Positions 31,016-44,200 of a stretch of 64,000 nt of DNA are shown here, piece by piece. Position 1 is the stretch's first letter, and each line of letters opens with the position of its first letter. The stretch is from Camellia lanceoleosa (taxonomy: Eukaryota; Streptophyta; Magnoliopsida; Ericales; Theaceae). Made by a program: the position numbers and the translations under genes. A model generated the notes under the pieces. It searched no databases and was not told the DNA's origin. It saw only the letters and a list, made by a program, of their open reading frames with translations. The stretch covers positions 123,926,346 to 123,990,345 of the forward strand of contig CM045767.1 in NCBI GenBank assembly GCA_025200525.1, given 5' to 3'.

Positions 31016-34000
31016 TGGAGGGGAATGTGAGTCGTATGTCTAGTTTCAATGGAAGTAATTAGGTAACTTGGAAAACTAAAATAAAGGACCTATTATTTTG
31101 TAAAGATTTGTATGGACCCATTAAGGGTGACAGTAGTAAACTTGATGATATCAAAGATGATGAATGGAAGAAACTTAATTGAAAAGTCGTGGGTGTTATC
31201 CGTCAATAGATTGATAACAGTGTGTTTCATCATGTTGCTACTGAAACTTCAGTACATGATTTATGGAAAAAATTAGAATGCCTTTAAGATAGGAAATCAG
31301 CCACAAATAAAGCTTTTCTGTTTCGTAAGTTGGTTAATTTAAAATATAAAGAGAGCAGCTCTATTCCGGAACATTTGAATGAAATAAAAAGTATTGTTAA
31401 CCAACTTGCTTCTATGAAAATTATTTTTGATGATGAGTTGCAGGCTTTGATGCTACTTAGTTCTTTGCCCGAAAGTTGGGAGACTTTAGTTGTGACGGTC
31501 AGTAATTCAGCTCCCGGTGGAGTTGTCACAATAAGCCAAGTCACTAGTAGCATGCTGAATGAAGAAACTAGAAGAAAACCAGCCGATTCTTCTCATTCGG
31601 AGGTATTTGTTGTGAGAGGCCAAAGCAAAATAAGGGGGAGGAGTAAGACTCCTCATGGTCATGATCAAAGCTGTGACAAACCAAGAGATGGTTCTTTTTC
31701 AAATAAAGATATTAGTGCTATTACTGCCATAAGAAAGGGCACATGAAGCGAGAATGCCGAAAACTCAAGAAAAGTGTGGATAAGAATCAAGGAGACACAA
31801 CGGCGGTTACTGCGGATTATCTCATGATCGTCTGTGAAAATAATTGTATCAATTTTGTGGGCCAAGAGAGCAATTTGGTGATTGATTCCGATACTTTTTT
31901 TCATGTAACTTCTCGAGTTGATTTCTTCACTACCTACACCAAAGGAGATTATGATTCTTTTTGAATGGGTAATGAAGGTTTGTCCAAGATTATTGGCATG
32001 GGTGATGTTTGCTTAGAAACAAATTTGGATTGCAAGTTGTTGTTTAAAGATGTGAGACATGTTCCTGACATTCGCCTCAATTTCATCTCTACTGGGAAGC
32101 TAGATGATGAAGGCTTCAACAACAAATTTGGTGATGGAATATGGAAGCTCACAAAGGATTCTTTAGTGGTGGCTAAGTGCAAGAAGATTCATACATTTTA
32201 TTCGATGCAAGGAAAAATTTGTAAAGGTGTTGTCAATGTACTTGAAGATGATACTTCTACCGAATTGTGGCACAAGCGGCTTAGCCATATAAGTGAAAGA
32301 GAGCTACAAGTTTTGTTCAAGAAAGAGCTTCTACCCCGTTTGAAATGTACACATCTTAAAACTTGTGTTCATTGTTTGGTGGGTAAACAACATAGAGTTT
32401 CTTTTCATAAAAATGTTGCTTCTAGAAAAGAAAATATTTTGGAGTTGATTCATTCGGATGTTTGTGGTCCTTTGAAAGTTAAAACACATAGTGGTACACT
32501 TTATTTTGTTACTTTCATTCGAGGAAAGTTTGGGCTTTTATACTAAAAACTAAAGATCAAGTTCTAGATGTATTTAAGCATTTTCAGGCCATGGTTGAAA
32601 AAGAAACATGGCAGAAATTAAAGTACATCTGATCAGACATGATGGTGAATACATTGGGCCATTTGATGAATATTGCCGCAACCAAGATATTCGGCACCAA
32701 AAGACAGTTAAGAAAACTTCTCAATAAAATGGCATTGCCAAGAGGATAAACTGCACCATTGTGGAAAAAACAAGGTGTTTGTTTTCACAAGCTAAATTGC
32801 CAAAATCCTTTTAGAGTGACGCGATGAGAACAGCGGTTGACATAATCAATTTGTCTCCTTCCTATCCTTTGAATGGTGATGTTCTAGAAAAAGTTTGGAC
32901 CGGCAAAGATATGTCTTATGAGCACTTGAGAGTATTTGGTTGCCGAGCTTTTGTTCACATTCCAAAGGATAAGAGGTCCAAGCTTGATAGCAAGTCAAGA
33001 CAATATATTTTTCTTAGCTATAGGCATGATGAATTTGGTTATAGATTGTGGGATCCGGTCGACAAAAAGGTCATTCGAAGCCATGATGTTGTGTTTCTTG
33101 AAGACCAAACAATTGAAGATTTTGGCAAAGGTGATCAACCGGAGCCAAAAAGTAGTGATCTCATTGACATGGATCCATTTCCTTCATCTTCAGTTGATGA
33201 TGAAAATGGGGGAGATGTGTAGCCACCTATTGAAAATGTAGACGATAATGCTACTCCAAATGAAGTTGAGCCCGAAATTGAGGAAAAGCATCCAACTCAA
33301 GAACTGCAACCATAACTTGAGTTGAGAAAATCTACAAGGGATCGACAACCTTCGAGAAAGTATCCTCCCAGTGAATTTGTGTTGATTTCCGATCAAGGGG
33401 AGCCCGAGAGCTACCAAGAAGCAATTGAGCATGCAAAGAAAAATGATTGGAAAAAGGTCATGGAAGAGAAGATGAATTTCTTACTTGAAAATCACATTTA
33501 TGATTTAGTGAAGTTGCCTAAAGGGAGGAAAATTTTGAAAAATAAGTAGGTTTTCAAATTTAAGAATGATAGCAAGAATTTGAGGTACAAAGCACGTCTT
33601 GTTGTGAAAGTCTTTGGATAAAAGAAATGTATTGACTTTGATGAAATTTTCTCGCCAATTATAAAGATGTCTTCTATTCGGGTTGTATTTGGCATGGCTG
33701 CAAATATGAACCTTGAAGTTAAACAATTTGATGTGAAGACCACATTTCTTCATGGTGATCTTGAAGAAGAAATTTACATGGAATAACTAGAGGGTTTTGT
33801 GGAGAAAGGGAAAGAGAAATTTATTTGCAAATTGAAGAAAAGTTTGTATGGCCTCAAGCAAGCCCCGCGACAACGGTACAAAAAATTTGACTCTTTCATG
33901 ATAAATAATGGTTTTTCTAAAACCACTTCAAACCATTATATATTTGTGAAAAAAATTTCGGATTGGCAAATTTATTATTCTTTTGCTTTATGTTGATGAC

Positions 34001-34958
34001 ATGTTAATTGTGGGTCAAGATTATACTATGGTTAACAAGTTGAAGTTAGAGTTGAGCAAGTCATTTGCTATGAAAGATTTAGGGCCGACAAAGCAAATAC
34101 TTGGTATGAAAATTGTTCATGATTGCAAAAATGGGCCGATTTGGTTATCTCAAGAAAGCTATATTAAAAAGTTCTCGAGAAGTTCAACATGGATAAAGCA
34201 AAGTCGGTTGGTTGTCCACTTGTGGGTCACTTCAAGCTTAGTTCGAATCAATGTCCTAAATGTGAGAAAGACAAGGAAGAGATGTAGAAAATTCCTTATG
34301 CTTTGGTGGTTGGTTCTTTGATGTACACCATGGTTTGTACAAGGTCGGATATTGCTCACGCCATTGGTGTAGTGAGTTGATTTCTCTCTAATTCGGGTGA
34401 AGAACATTAGCCAGCGGTGAAGTGGATTCTAAGATATCTTCGAGGGACTTCGAAGGTGTATTTGTGTTTTGGAAATGGAAAACCGATCCTTGATGGGTTC
34501 ATGGATTCTGACATGGCCGGTGATATTGATTTTAGAAAATCTACTTCAGGGTATGTGATGACATTTGCAAGGGGAGCTGTGGTATGGCAATCTAAATTAA
34601 AAAAATGTGTTGCTCTTTCAATTACCGAAACTGAATTTATTGCTATTACAAAAGCTTGCAAAGAAGAGTCATAGTTGAAGAAATTTTTGCAAGAGTTGGG
34701 TTTGAAACAAGAAAGGTATGTGCTTTATTGTGATAGTCAAAGTGCTATTCATTTGAGTAAAAACTCTACTTTTCATTCGAGATCGAAACACATTGATGTG
34801 AGATACCATTCGATTTGTGATGTGTTAGATTCGAAATCGTTACAACTTGAAAAGGTTTACACAGATGATAATATTTCGGATATGTTGACTAGGACTTTGT
34901 TGAAGGATAGATGTCTAAAGTGTCGAACTTTGACGGGTATGGTTGATGTCTCCACCTA
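31016..34958 (+). pseudogene. Copia gag-pol polyprotein, multiply broken
   Basis: From an ATG at 31016 the order is: gag with several in-frame stops in its first 300 bp; a zinc knuckle CX2CX4HX4C (CYYCHKKGHMKREC, 31716-31757) reached after a frameshift; protease with VIDSDTFFHVT (about 31878), where the catalytic D-S-G has become D-S-D; integrase with the LWHKRLSH...CVHCLVGK zinc region (about 32268-32400) and HSDVCGPL (about 32452); further frameshifts; integrase C-terminus (32824-33120); RT from about 33380 with the intact YVDD box (33989-34000); and RNase H ending about 34958. At least three frameshifts and about ten stops rule out function. Order PR-IN-RT-RH is diagnostic of Copia. Confidence 0.92.
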
Positions 34959-34976
34959 AGTCGGTCAGGAGAGAAT

Positions 34977-35655
34977 TGTTAGGTATACCTCCTTATTAGA
35001 GTATGGGACCCAATTGGTTTATTAAAATATTTAGTTTGGTTAGGTGTTGGTTATAATATATTTTTAATATATTATATCTGACTTTTGAAAACCCAATGGT
35101 AATAGCTAAGGTTTTGTTAAAAAGCCCAAGATTCAACAATATATATATATATTGTCTTTGTTTGTCCCATGGTATAATGTGCAGCGGCTTGGAAATTGAT
35201 ACATAATTTCAGTGGGTTTTTGGCAGTAACTATATTGATATAGTGCTGCTGTTGTGTGGAAGTTTTGTTGCTTCGATTTTTTTGGTTCTTGGAGGCTCGA
35301 TCAGTTTGCTTCGTTTTAGCTGTTTTGGTGAAGCTGATTTGGTTTGTTATTTTTGATTTTCTATAACTCTGTTTTGAAGATTTTTGTTCGTCTATTTATT
35401 GAGGTCTTTCCTCTTATTTATTTGTAATTATTTGGAATTTACCTAAGGATGATTTGTGAGACTATTCGTGTTTCGTTTGTAATCGTTTGGAAACTTTTTG
35501 GTTAATAGTGGAATCGAATTTCGATCCCGTGGATGTACCTTACATTGAGGGAACCACGTAAAAATTCTTGTGTTGTTGTTAATTTAACTTTTTTGCATTA
35601 GTTTTTATTCTCATTGATTGATTTATTTATGGGAAATCATAGATTTTCCCTAACA
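34977..35655 (+). repeat. Copia 3' LTR (679 bp)
   Basis: It starts TGTTAGG after a purine-rich CAGGAGAGAAT tract and ends CCCTAACA. It aligns with the 5' LTR with scattered differences. Confidence 0.92.
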
Positions 35656-36487
35656 ACTTTCACACTTCGAATAATTTTAATTTTATTCTCAAAATTTTTA
35701 AAAGTTCATCAATTTATCCCCTACCGTTACATTTAAACGGAAAAAGTTAAAAAAAATAATAATTACATTTTGATTCCAAATTTCAAAACAAAATGCAAAC
35801 TTACCCTCTCCTATCCAAACTCACCATCTCTCTTTTCTGCACCTCTATAACTCTGCCCGGCCACTACCACTGGTGGCTAGCCCTCCTCCTCTCTCCATCA
35901 CTGTAACCCCATCATCTTTTTCTCAAGAAATCTTCGAAAATGGATTCCCAAAACCAACGTCGTTGAATTCACCAAGCCTCCGTTATTTGGTTCCGAATTC
36001 GTAGAACTTCCCTGGAGAAGCTCTGGTCTAACCTCACTGGTGTGAGTGATGGCACCACCTATCGCTACCAGTTTCCCAACATCAACAGTATTCAAGTCCT
36101 TACCTAATTTTTTTTTTTTTTTTAATTTAGTAGGGAATTGCAGGCAAAACAACACAATATGAAAGTTTGACTTTTGTAAAGAGATTGAGGACAATAATAG
36201 AACACAATGATGTCCTTGTTAGGGTTATCATCGACGATGAATATGGGTTTTTTTTTCATTACAAATCTCTTGCAAGCATTCTTCAAGTACAGCTCGAACC
36301 TAAAAATTGAACCCAACCCAGAAAAATTAAGGATTTTTAACATCACACAAACACATCTATACATATATACAATAATGAAGTGAGTGAATTAAATGAAGTA
36401 TCTGAGGCATTCATCATAGATAGCCTTTTGAAGAACATCGTTGAATTGCATGGCATGAGAGAAATCAATGAACATGGTATTGGATTA
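35656..36487. other. Interior of the outer inverted-repeat element, left part
   Basis: After the arm (to about 35830) the sequence has near-normal GC content. The minus strand has open stretches (about 35898-36120, and 36398-36475 reading [20 protein letters not shown]), but these do not form one frame and match no family I know. Captured host gene fragments are possible. A short poly-T tract lies at 36110-36122. Confidence 0.4.
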
Positions 36488-36652
36488 TGATGATGCAGTT
36501 ACTTCCCTGATGGATGGATCAGACTAGTCCATGCTCCTAATGGGTCTACTGGCCTCGATGTCCGCGAAGTGTGCGTACAAAACAATCCAAAGGGTGAGAT
36601 AATCCCTTGGCGGACACTCCGACGATCAAGTTAGATTAAGGTCAACTGGGTT

Positions 36653-36693
<41 letters not shown>

Positions 36694-37102
36694 TGTAATA
36701 AAGGATGGATAAAAAAAGGCTTCCATACGACGTATCTCCAAGGCTTTCTTATATTCGTTACTCATCATTTCCTTATCCATTCCAAGCTGTCTTGTTGGCC
36801 AAAAGTCTATAGTCTAGTTAGCATCGTTTATGGTGAGTCTGTATTCTCTGGCGCGGAGAGGTTGATGCATTTAATGCTATGAGGGCCTTATTAACGACTG
36901 ATGTGTGGATGCAATAACTTTGTAGGATCTTTATCTGTTGATGTGGCTACTTTTCTTCATGACAAGTGTGTAAATGCTATAGGTCCTGGTTCAATATTGG
37001 GTTCTCAAGGATACTGGGCTTAGCTATCTAGACACTCTTGAGGCCCATTAGTCGTATAGGTCTGTTCAACAGATATTTGGGTCCTATGGGTCGTGCCCAT
37101 CA
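36488..37102 (-). repeat. Gypsy 3' LTR (615 bp, left copy)
   Basis: It aligns with 54603-55195 throughout. It is longer mainly because of an expanded (GA)n run at 36655-36690. A purine-rich stretch (AGGAATGGAGGA on the minus strand) just inside is a plausible polypurine tract. Confidence 0.9.
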
Positions 37103-37202
37103 GTAGTCCTCCATTCCTAAGTGCACCTTTAGACTAGCAAAATGAATAAGGAATTGGAGAGCAATCCCCCAGGCCGAGGGAGGGGAAGGGAGAGGGGGGG
37201 CG

Positions 37203-37560
37203 GGGGTGACCTTAAATCAGCAAATGGGTGACCGACCAGTGTGGGGGTCGAGCGGTGAGGAGGTGACTAACTGGTGAGATGGCCATACGTCGGGTTGGCT
37301 GACCGTCGAAGAGAGTGACCGAGCGGTGGGTGGGCCGACAATAGAGGCGACCGATCGTGGGAGGGACCGACCGGCGAGAGGGATGGCCGAGTGGAGGGTT
37401 GGGCGACCGTGGGAGGGACCGATCAACAAGGGGGATAGCCAAGCAGGGGGTTGGCCGACCTTGTTGGTGACCGATCGTGGAAGTGACCAACTAGTGAAGG
37501 GGATGGCTAAGAGGTGGATTGGCCGACCGTGTGGGTGACCAACTGTGAGGGGATGGCTGG
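37203..37560. repeat. G-rich minisatellite in the Gypsy 3' region
   Basis: Imperfect repeats of roughly 60-70 bp combine GGCCGACCGTGGGAGGGACCGA with GGGGATGGCCGAGCGG-like segments. About five degenerate units are visible. Open frames here are repeat artefacts. Confidence 0.65.
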
Positions 37561-37971
37561 GTGTGATGGCATTGATGGGAAATGGGCCTCGAGGGAGAAA
37601 AAGCACGTGATGATATGAAGTGGAATAGACGGTGGAAAGGAAAGGATCGTAATCGGACACGTGGAGTAATGAGGGCCACTAGGGATGGAATAACGAATCG
37701 TGTGCAGAAAAAATGAAAGGGCTTGTATTTAGGGGTGGTGAAAAGGCAGGGTGTTAATTTGGGTTTGATTTTCAAACTGGCGGCGTTTAACAGTGACCCT
37801 TGGAACATAGGCAAACCTTAGGCATTTGGAGTTATTCGTTTTACATACATGATTGTGAGAATCCAACACATCCCAAACTTGATTTCATTCGTCTTGTGTG
37901 ACTCTCCCCTCTAACATTTTGCAAACTTCCTCACTCCTGCGTCCGAAGCAATATACAGAAACATAAAAGAG

Positions 37972-40419
37972 ATGGTGCAAAACAAAGTACCAGCCATGGC
38001 GTCAAACGCGTTAGAGGAGGATGATGGGGTGGAGTTAGCAGAATAGTACCGGGTAAAGAGGGGCAGAGAGAGGGGGACGGTGCAGCCGCTGCCACCTCGT
38101 CCAGCCATTATGATCTCGGTGGCCCAACAGATTGGCTAAGTGGCGCCAGACCATTGGCATATGAAGGTGGACAAATGCATTTTAACAGAGAAAGACCTGG
38201 AGGAGTTGCGTCGGAAGTATCAAATTCCGGCGGAGATAGAGTTAAGGTTGCTGACCGTGAAGAAAAGAGCATTGGATGCGCGACCAAATGAGTTCGCGTT
38301 GTATGAAGAAACATTGCGAGGAGGGATGAGATTGCCCTGGCGCCACCTCCTGGAAAATTCTTTTGGCATGCGTAATCGCATGGCCACAAGCGACCGAGGA
38401 GGAGGCAATGACAGTAGATGAATTCTTTTCATGCTATAAGGCGTCTGAGCAGCAGAAAACGTGGGTGAGTCTGCAGGCGGTAGTAGGAAGAGGATTGGTG
38501 GCGGGATTGCCGCCTTTAGTGAGGGGTTGGAGACCGAAATGGTTTTTCGTCTCGGCGAATAGTGGGGTGTGAGTTCGTACGATGTGGAAAATGCCCACCA
38601 AATCGTTGGAGCCAAAGTTAGACGTGGAGACAGAAAGGAAAGTCAAACGGGTGAAGGAATGGAGAGAGAATGAGGGGCTAAAATGGGACGACCTTGTCCA
38701 ACCCTCAGGCCTTTTTGCCATAAACTTGGGACCCGAGCCAACAGAAGGTGATCTAGTTCTAGAAGAAGTGGAGACCATGAGGAAAGCGCAGGAGATGGAA
38801 GACAAGCATGCCTTCGCAATGGTCGAAAAATAAAAAGAATAACAATTAGGCCTAGCACCTAAGTAGGTCGCAAAGAGATCGGTCCAACCACGACCGAAAC
38901 CTTGGGTGAGAAGGACTTAACCGATTTTGTGCCCTTACAGGTGCCAGTGGACACGTTGAGGGAGAGGAGTAAAATAGAGGTGGAGTTAATGCTGAAGAAA
39001 AAGAAAAGGAAAGTGACCGCAAAGGGTGGGGAAGAAGGGCCCTTGGTAAAGAAAATGAAGAAGGAAATGATAGAGATACCCCCAAAAGCAGGGGAAGAAG
39101 GGACCATGGTTGGTGGAGAGGGAGACGGAGGCTTGGCTGAGCCTTTGATTGACAAAGTAAGGAGCGTAGCGGATGAGCATGAGGAGTTGCCAGACGGCGA
39201 TCGATCGACAGACCTGTCCCCCGAGGATGTGCCGTTCAGAGAAGTGCCCCCAAGGCAGGAGGTGGGCAGAGGGCAGGCAAGCAAAGCAGAGAGAAGTGCC
39301 ATGTTGAAGATCGCCACCCATCATGTGCATGCGGTGGTCGGCTGCCTGAGAGGGGATGGGGGTGAAGCCAAGGTGGCCGCAGATCGTCTGTTAGGGGTTG
39401 TGGAGGACGCGGCCGTGCGGAGTGTGGCGCAATTTACAAAGGTCGACCTCATGAGAGGATTCTGCTCAGCGCAGATGGAGGCAACGACCCTAGCAGCTGC
39501 CCTTCTAGGCAAGGCAGTGGGGGTAAAGGTGGAAACAGAATCATTGAATGGCCAGTTGGAGGGGATACAGGCATAAGTGCAGAACTTGAGGGGGGAGATG
39601 GTTGGCTGGAGAAAGGTAGCACAGAGTGTCTGTGCCAAGGGCCTGGCCTACGCTCAGGGGGAAAAAAAGGTGGAGGTGTTGGCGATGGTGCAAGGTTATC
39701 TGGTGGAACGCGCCAGGGTGGGCCAAACGGAGGCCACGGCTGAACTGTTAGCTATCAAGGCAGAGCTTAAAGCTGCACGTCATAAGATGGTATCGCTAGA
39801 GTTCTCATTGGTGAGCGAACAAAAGAGGGCTAATGAAGCTCAGCAAGCCCGTGCCACTGCCAATGAGAGGTTAGAAGAGGCTTTAGTGAACAATAAAGAG
39901 CTGCTTGAGCAGGCTTCGAAGGATAAGGAGAAGGCGCATGCACGAAGGGCAAAGTTAGAGAAGGCCTTGGATGAGGAAAGAGCCAAGTTAGCAGAGTTAA
40001 CCAGGGTGTTGGCATCTGAGAGGGTTGTTTACCCTGATCTCTGCTATGCGGCGGTGGAGCAGTTCAAGTTATCCCCAGAGTTCCAAATGGTCGTTGACGT
40101 GGCTGTGGAGAGGGGCTTGGCCAGAGAAGGGGAAAGGGATGTGGGACCATAGAATGTAGCTGCTGTGGAGGTGGTGGAAAGGCAAACCAAAGAAGAAATA
40201 ATCCAAAGGTTCCAACAATCAGACTACTACAAGCATGAGATGAGCATGTACTAGGATAGCAGCTAGACGAGCTTCAAATATAGGGCAAAAGAGCTATTCC
40301 CAGACATAGATTTTGATCGCATGAAGCCAGGAGAAGAAGGTATCTCCCAGACTCCACTGGATGAGGGTGTGGAGGAAGAGGACTTGGCGTCTAGTGAAGA
40401 AGATGGAGAGAGAGCGTAG
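37972..40419 (+). pseudogene. Antisense ORF of the Gypsy element (plant gypsy-associated protein with coiled coil), broken
   Basis: It runs opposite to gag-pol, between integrase and the 3' LTR. From ATG 37972 (or 37996) the frame reads MASNALEEDDGVELAE, a stop, then a conserved-looking block with LTEKDLEELRRKYQIPAEIE and ALYEETLRGGMRLPW (38180-38345). After a frameshift comes DEFFSCYKASEQQKTW and GWRPKWFFVSANSG (38410-38570). Beyond a second frameshift (about 38880) are a lysine-rich region and a long coiled coil with many Ala/Glu/Lys (about 39720-40020), ending DIDF...EEDGERA. At least two frameshifts and several stops break it. The first block resembles the Pfam Transposase_28 family (putative gypsy type transposon), which I recall from antisense ORFs of Tat elements such as RIRE2 and Grande; this assignment is from memory. 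Confidence 0.7.
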
Positions 40420-40687
40420 TGAAGGGATTGAGTTTTTTTTTTAAGGGGGGTGTCGAGATGTAATTTTTGTAAGGAGGTGTACAGTTTTACAAGATGTTAA
40501 TTAATAAAAACTGGAATATCTTTGTGGTTGTTATGTTTGTTATGTTTGTATTGTGTGAGGATGACTAACGTATTAAACTATTGGAAAATAAGGAAGTTGC
40601 CTTGGGTAAAAATGGGTAGAAAGTTAACTTAGGTAAATATGACCTTGGAAGAAAATTTAGATAATAAGTGCCTTGGATAAAAGCTGG

Positions 40688-40976
40688 GGCTATGTTTAAC
40701 TTAGTCTAGCTGAGCTTTTCATGCTCTGTTTGGCTAAGGCTATGGAGGGCTCAGTCTGTCTGAGGCTATGTTTAACTCAGTCTGGCCAAGCTCTTCATGC
40801 TCAGTCTGGCTGAGGCTTTGGAGGGCTTAGTCTGTCTGAGGCTATATTTAACTCAGTCTGGTTGAGCTCTTCATGCTCGGTCTGGCTGAGGCTTTGGAGG
40901 GCTCAGTCTGGCTGAGGCTATGTTTAACTCAGTCTGGCTGAGCTCTTCATGCTCAGTCTGGCTAAGGCTTTGTTTA
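40688..40976. repeat. 76-bp minisatellite, about 3.8 copies
   Basis: CTATGTTTAACTCAGTCTGG recurs at 40691, 40766, 40842 and 40918 (period 75-76). Within each unit the 24-bp motif CTCAGTCTGGCTGAG-like occurs three times, so it is a higher-order repeat of a shorter unit. It lies between the antisense ORF and the end of integrase. Confidence 0.85.
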
Positions 40977-41239
40977 ATTTTGGATTAAGGCACAACATAG
41001 ATAATGGGAATTTTGAATTGTTATCATAGTCCTGCGATCATAAATATATGCATTGCATGGCAAGGGCCAAAATGGGCAAATATTCCGATCAGCAAAATGA
41101 GACATACAACAATTTGAATCAAACAAAAAACAGGAAATGCCGCTTTACTGGAAATAGCGTTTCAAGTGTTCGACATTCCATGGATAAGGAAGGTCTCTGC
41201 CCTCCATGTCTTAAAGACGATATGTACCTGGGCGGGGTC

Positions 41240-44200
41240 TTGCTTTGACGATGTAAGGGCCTTCCCACTTAGCTGCTAGCTTGCCGTCTGTTGGGTTTTT
41301 GGTGACGAGAGCGGCTTTGCGTAAGATGAGGTCACCCACTGTGAATGCCCTCGGTCGGACTCTACGATTATAGTGCTGCCTTACTTTCTATTGGTATGAG
41401 GCCATTTGGACGGCAGTCGTTTCTCATAGTTCCTCGATGAGGTCTAGGTCGGCCCTTCGAAGGTTTTCGTTCAAGCGTGGATTAAGGTGGATGACTCTGG
41501 GCGTCGGTAGGCCAATTTCCACAAGGATGACCGCGTCGGCACTGTATGTTAGGCGAAATGGGGTCTCCCTAGTTGGAGTTCGGGCGGTCGTCCGATAGGC
41601 CCAGATGACATTTGGCAATTCCTCTATCCAGAGGCCCTTGGCGGCCTCCAATTTGGTCTTGATGATTTTCAGCAGGGAACGGTTGGTAATCTCAACTTGA
41701 CTATTGGCTTGAGGATGGCCTGGGAAGGAAAAACATGTCTTAATGTTGAGTTCTACGCAGAATTTTCTGAATTTGGCGTTGTCGAATTGTTTGTCGTTCT
41801 CCGACAATGGCTTGAGGAATCTCGAAACGACACACAATAGACTGCAAGATGAACTTAATGGTATTCCGCTCAGTAATCTTGGAAGGAGGTTCTGCTTCGA
41901 CCCACTTGGTGAAATAATCGATGGCGACTATGGCAAACTTTACTTGACCTCTGCCGGTCAGCAAGGGACCTACGAGATCAATTCCCTTTTAGTGAAAGGA
42001 CAAGGGCTGCTGAGCGTGATCAGCTCCGTTGGAGGGACGTGGGGGATGTTAGCGAAGTGTTGGCATTTTTCGTATTTCATCACAAAATCAGCGGTATCCT
42101 GACTGAGTGTGGGCCAAAAGTAACCTATTCGAAGAATTTTATGAGCCAGAGATCGTCCCCAGAGTGATTTCCACAAACTCACTCATGTATTTCTCTCATT
42201 ACATAGGTTGCTTGATCATTATTGAGGCATCTGAGATATAGTCGTGAGAATCCCCTTTTATATAAGGTGCAACTGATAATGACATAATTCGACGATCGAA
42301 TCTTGACTTTGGCGGCCTCAAGTTTGTCTGCTGGCAGTGTTCCCCACTCGAGGAATGCGATAATGTCTTGGACCTGTGGGATAGGCTCGTCTTGGAGCAG
42401 GTAAATCGCTCGTTGATCTGGTGAAACTGCTGGATGGGTCAGGTACTCAACCCGGACGCCATGGTAGATGTCTGATTGGTCTGCTGAGGCTAACTGTGCC
42501 ATTTTTGTCTGCTTGGAATTCTCTGACTTAGGGAAATGTCTGATATGAAAGTTATTAAAGAGGCGGGTCAGAGAAAGAGCAATGTCCCTATATGATCGCA
42601 TGGCTTCCTCCTTGGCATTAAACTCGCCCTTTATCTGGCTTATTACCAACCGAGAGTCACTAAACACTTGGAGATAATCGACTCCGATGTCTTTAGCCAG
42701 TCGGAGACTTGCTATGAGAGCTTCATATTCAGCCTAGTTGTTACTTGCTGGAAATAGGAATTGGAGGGCGCATTTGAAGTATTCTCCTTTTGGAGTGGTA
42801 AGGATTAAACCGACTTCGCTACCCTCTTTGCGGGATGAACCATTGACACAAAGAGTCCAGGAATGAGGGTCTTCTTCCTCAATAGTGTCGTGTGCTAGTA
42901 GAGGGGGTGCGTGTGGGGTAACATTGGTGAACTCCAAGATAAAGTCTGGGACAGCTTGGCCTTTGATGGCCGTTCGAGGTTGGTAAGAGATATCGTACTA
43001 GCTTAGTTCAACGGACCACTGCATGAGCCTGTCTAATGATTCTAATTGTTGCATGATCTTTTTCAAAGGCTGGTCAGTGAGAATCACTATGGAGTGAGCT
43101 TGGAAATAGGACCGGAGGCGTCTAGAGGCGATAACTAGGGCGAGAGCCATTTTTTTCTAATAGTGGGTAGTTCTATTCGGCTCCACTAAGTGCGCGGTTG
43201 ATGTAATAAACTGGGCGCTCTACTAAGCCGTCTTCCCTAATGAGGGCAGCACTAACCGCGATGTTGGACACAGCTAAGTAGAGGACGAAGGTCTCACCTG
43301 GCAATGCTTGAGAGAGGATAGGGGGATTGGCCATACACTATTTCAGTTGCTGGAAGGCCTCCTCAGATTCGGTGTTCCATTCGAAGGCCTGCCGAAGGAC
43401 TTTAAAGAATGGAAGGCATTTGTCAGTCGCTCGGGAAATTAAATGGTTGAGGGCAACAACTCTACCTATGAGCCGCTGAACCTCCTTAACCGTTCTGAGA
43501 AACCGTATTTCTATCAAGGTCTTGATCTTTTTTGGGTTGGCCTCAATGCCTCTTTGGCTGACCATAAATCCCAAAAACTTACCAAACCCAACGCCGAAGG
43601 CACACTTTTCCAGATTCTGCTTCATTTGATACTTGCACAAGGTTTGGAAAGTCTCACGCAGGTTTGCCAAATGGTTAAAGGAGAGTTTACTCTTGACAAG
43701 CATGTCATCGACATAGACTTCCATGTTCTGACCTATTTGGTACTGGAAAACGGCATTAACCAGGCATTGGTAAGTGGCTCCAGCATTCTTCAAACCCAAT
43801 GGCATGACACGGTAATGATAAGTCCCCCTATCAGTGATGAAAGAAGTGTGCTCCTAGTCGGCTGCATGCATTAAGATCTGATTATAGCCTAAGAAAGCAT
43901 CCATAAAGCTAAGCATCTGATGTCCTGCTATTGCGTCGACCAATAGATCTATCTTGGGAAGAGGGTAGCTATCTTTGGGGTAGGCTCGGTTGAGGTCAGA
44001 ATAGTCGATGCGGAGTCACCATTTTTCGTTGTTTTTGCGGACCAAGACCATGTTAGACAACCATCTGGGATAGTCCACGTTTTTTATGAACTGTGCCTTC
44101 AGCAGCTTGTCCACCTTAGCAGCGATAAGGCTGTTACGTTCTGAATGAAAAATGCGCTGTTTTTAGCTGAACGATCAGAATTAGGGCTCAATGCTGAGAC

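Larger units (their letters stand above)
29836..35655 (+). mobile_element. Ty1/Copia LTR retrotransposon, decayed, full-length structure
   Basis: It has two LTRs (29836-30964 and 34977-35655), a primer-binding site just inside the 5' LTR, and gag, protease, integrase, RT and RNase H in Copia order on the plus strand. The LTR termini are TGTTAG...CTAACA in the 3' LTR; the 5' LTR starts TGCTAG, a one-base change. The 5' LTR is longer because of a MITE at 30016-30450. The coding region is full of stops and frameshifts, so the element cannot move by itself. No matching 5-bp target duplication is seen (TTAAT against ACTTT), suggesting age or small rearrangement. Confidence 0.92.

Noticed and set aside
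29831..35660. Target duplication for the Copia element
   Set aside because: Candidate 5-mers TTAAT and ACTTT differ, and shifting the LTR boundary by one to three bases does not give a match.
35898..36194. 98-codon minus-strand frame as a host gene
   Set aside because: No start context, splice partners or recognised domain; kept only as possible captured sequence inside the outer element.
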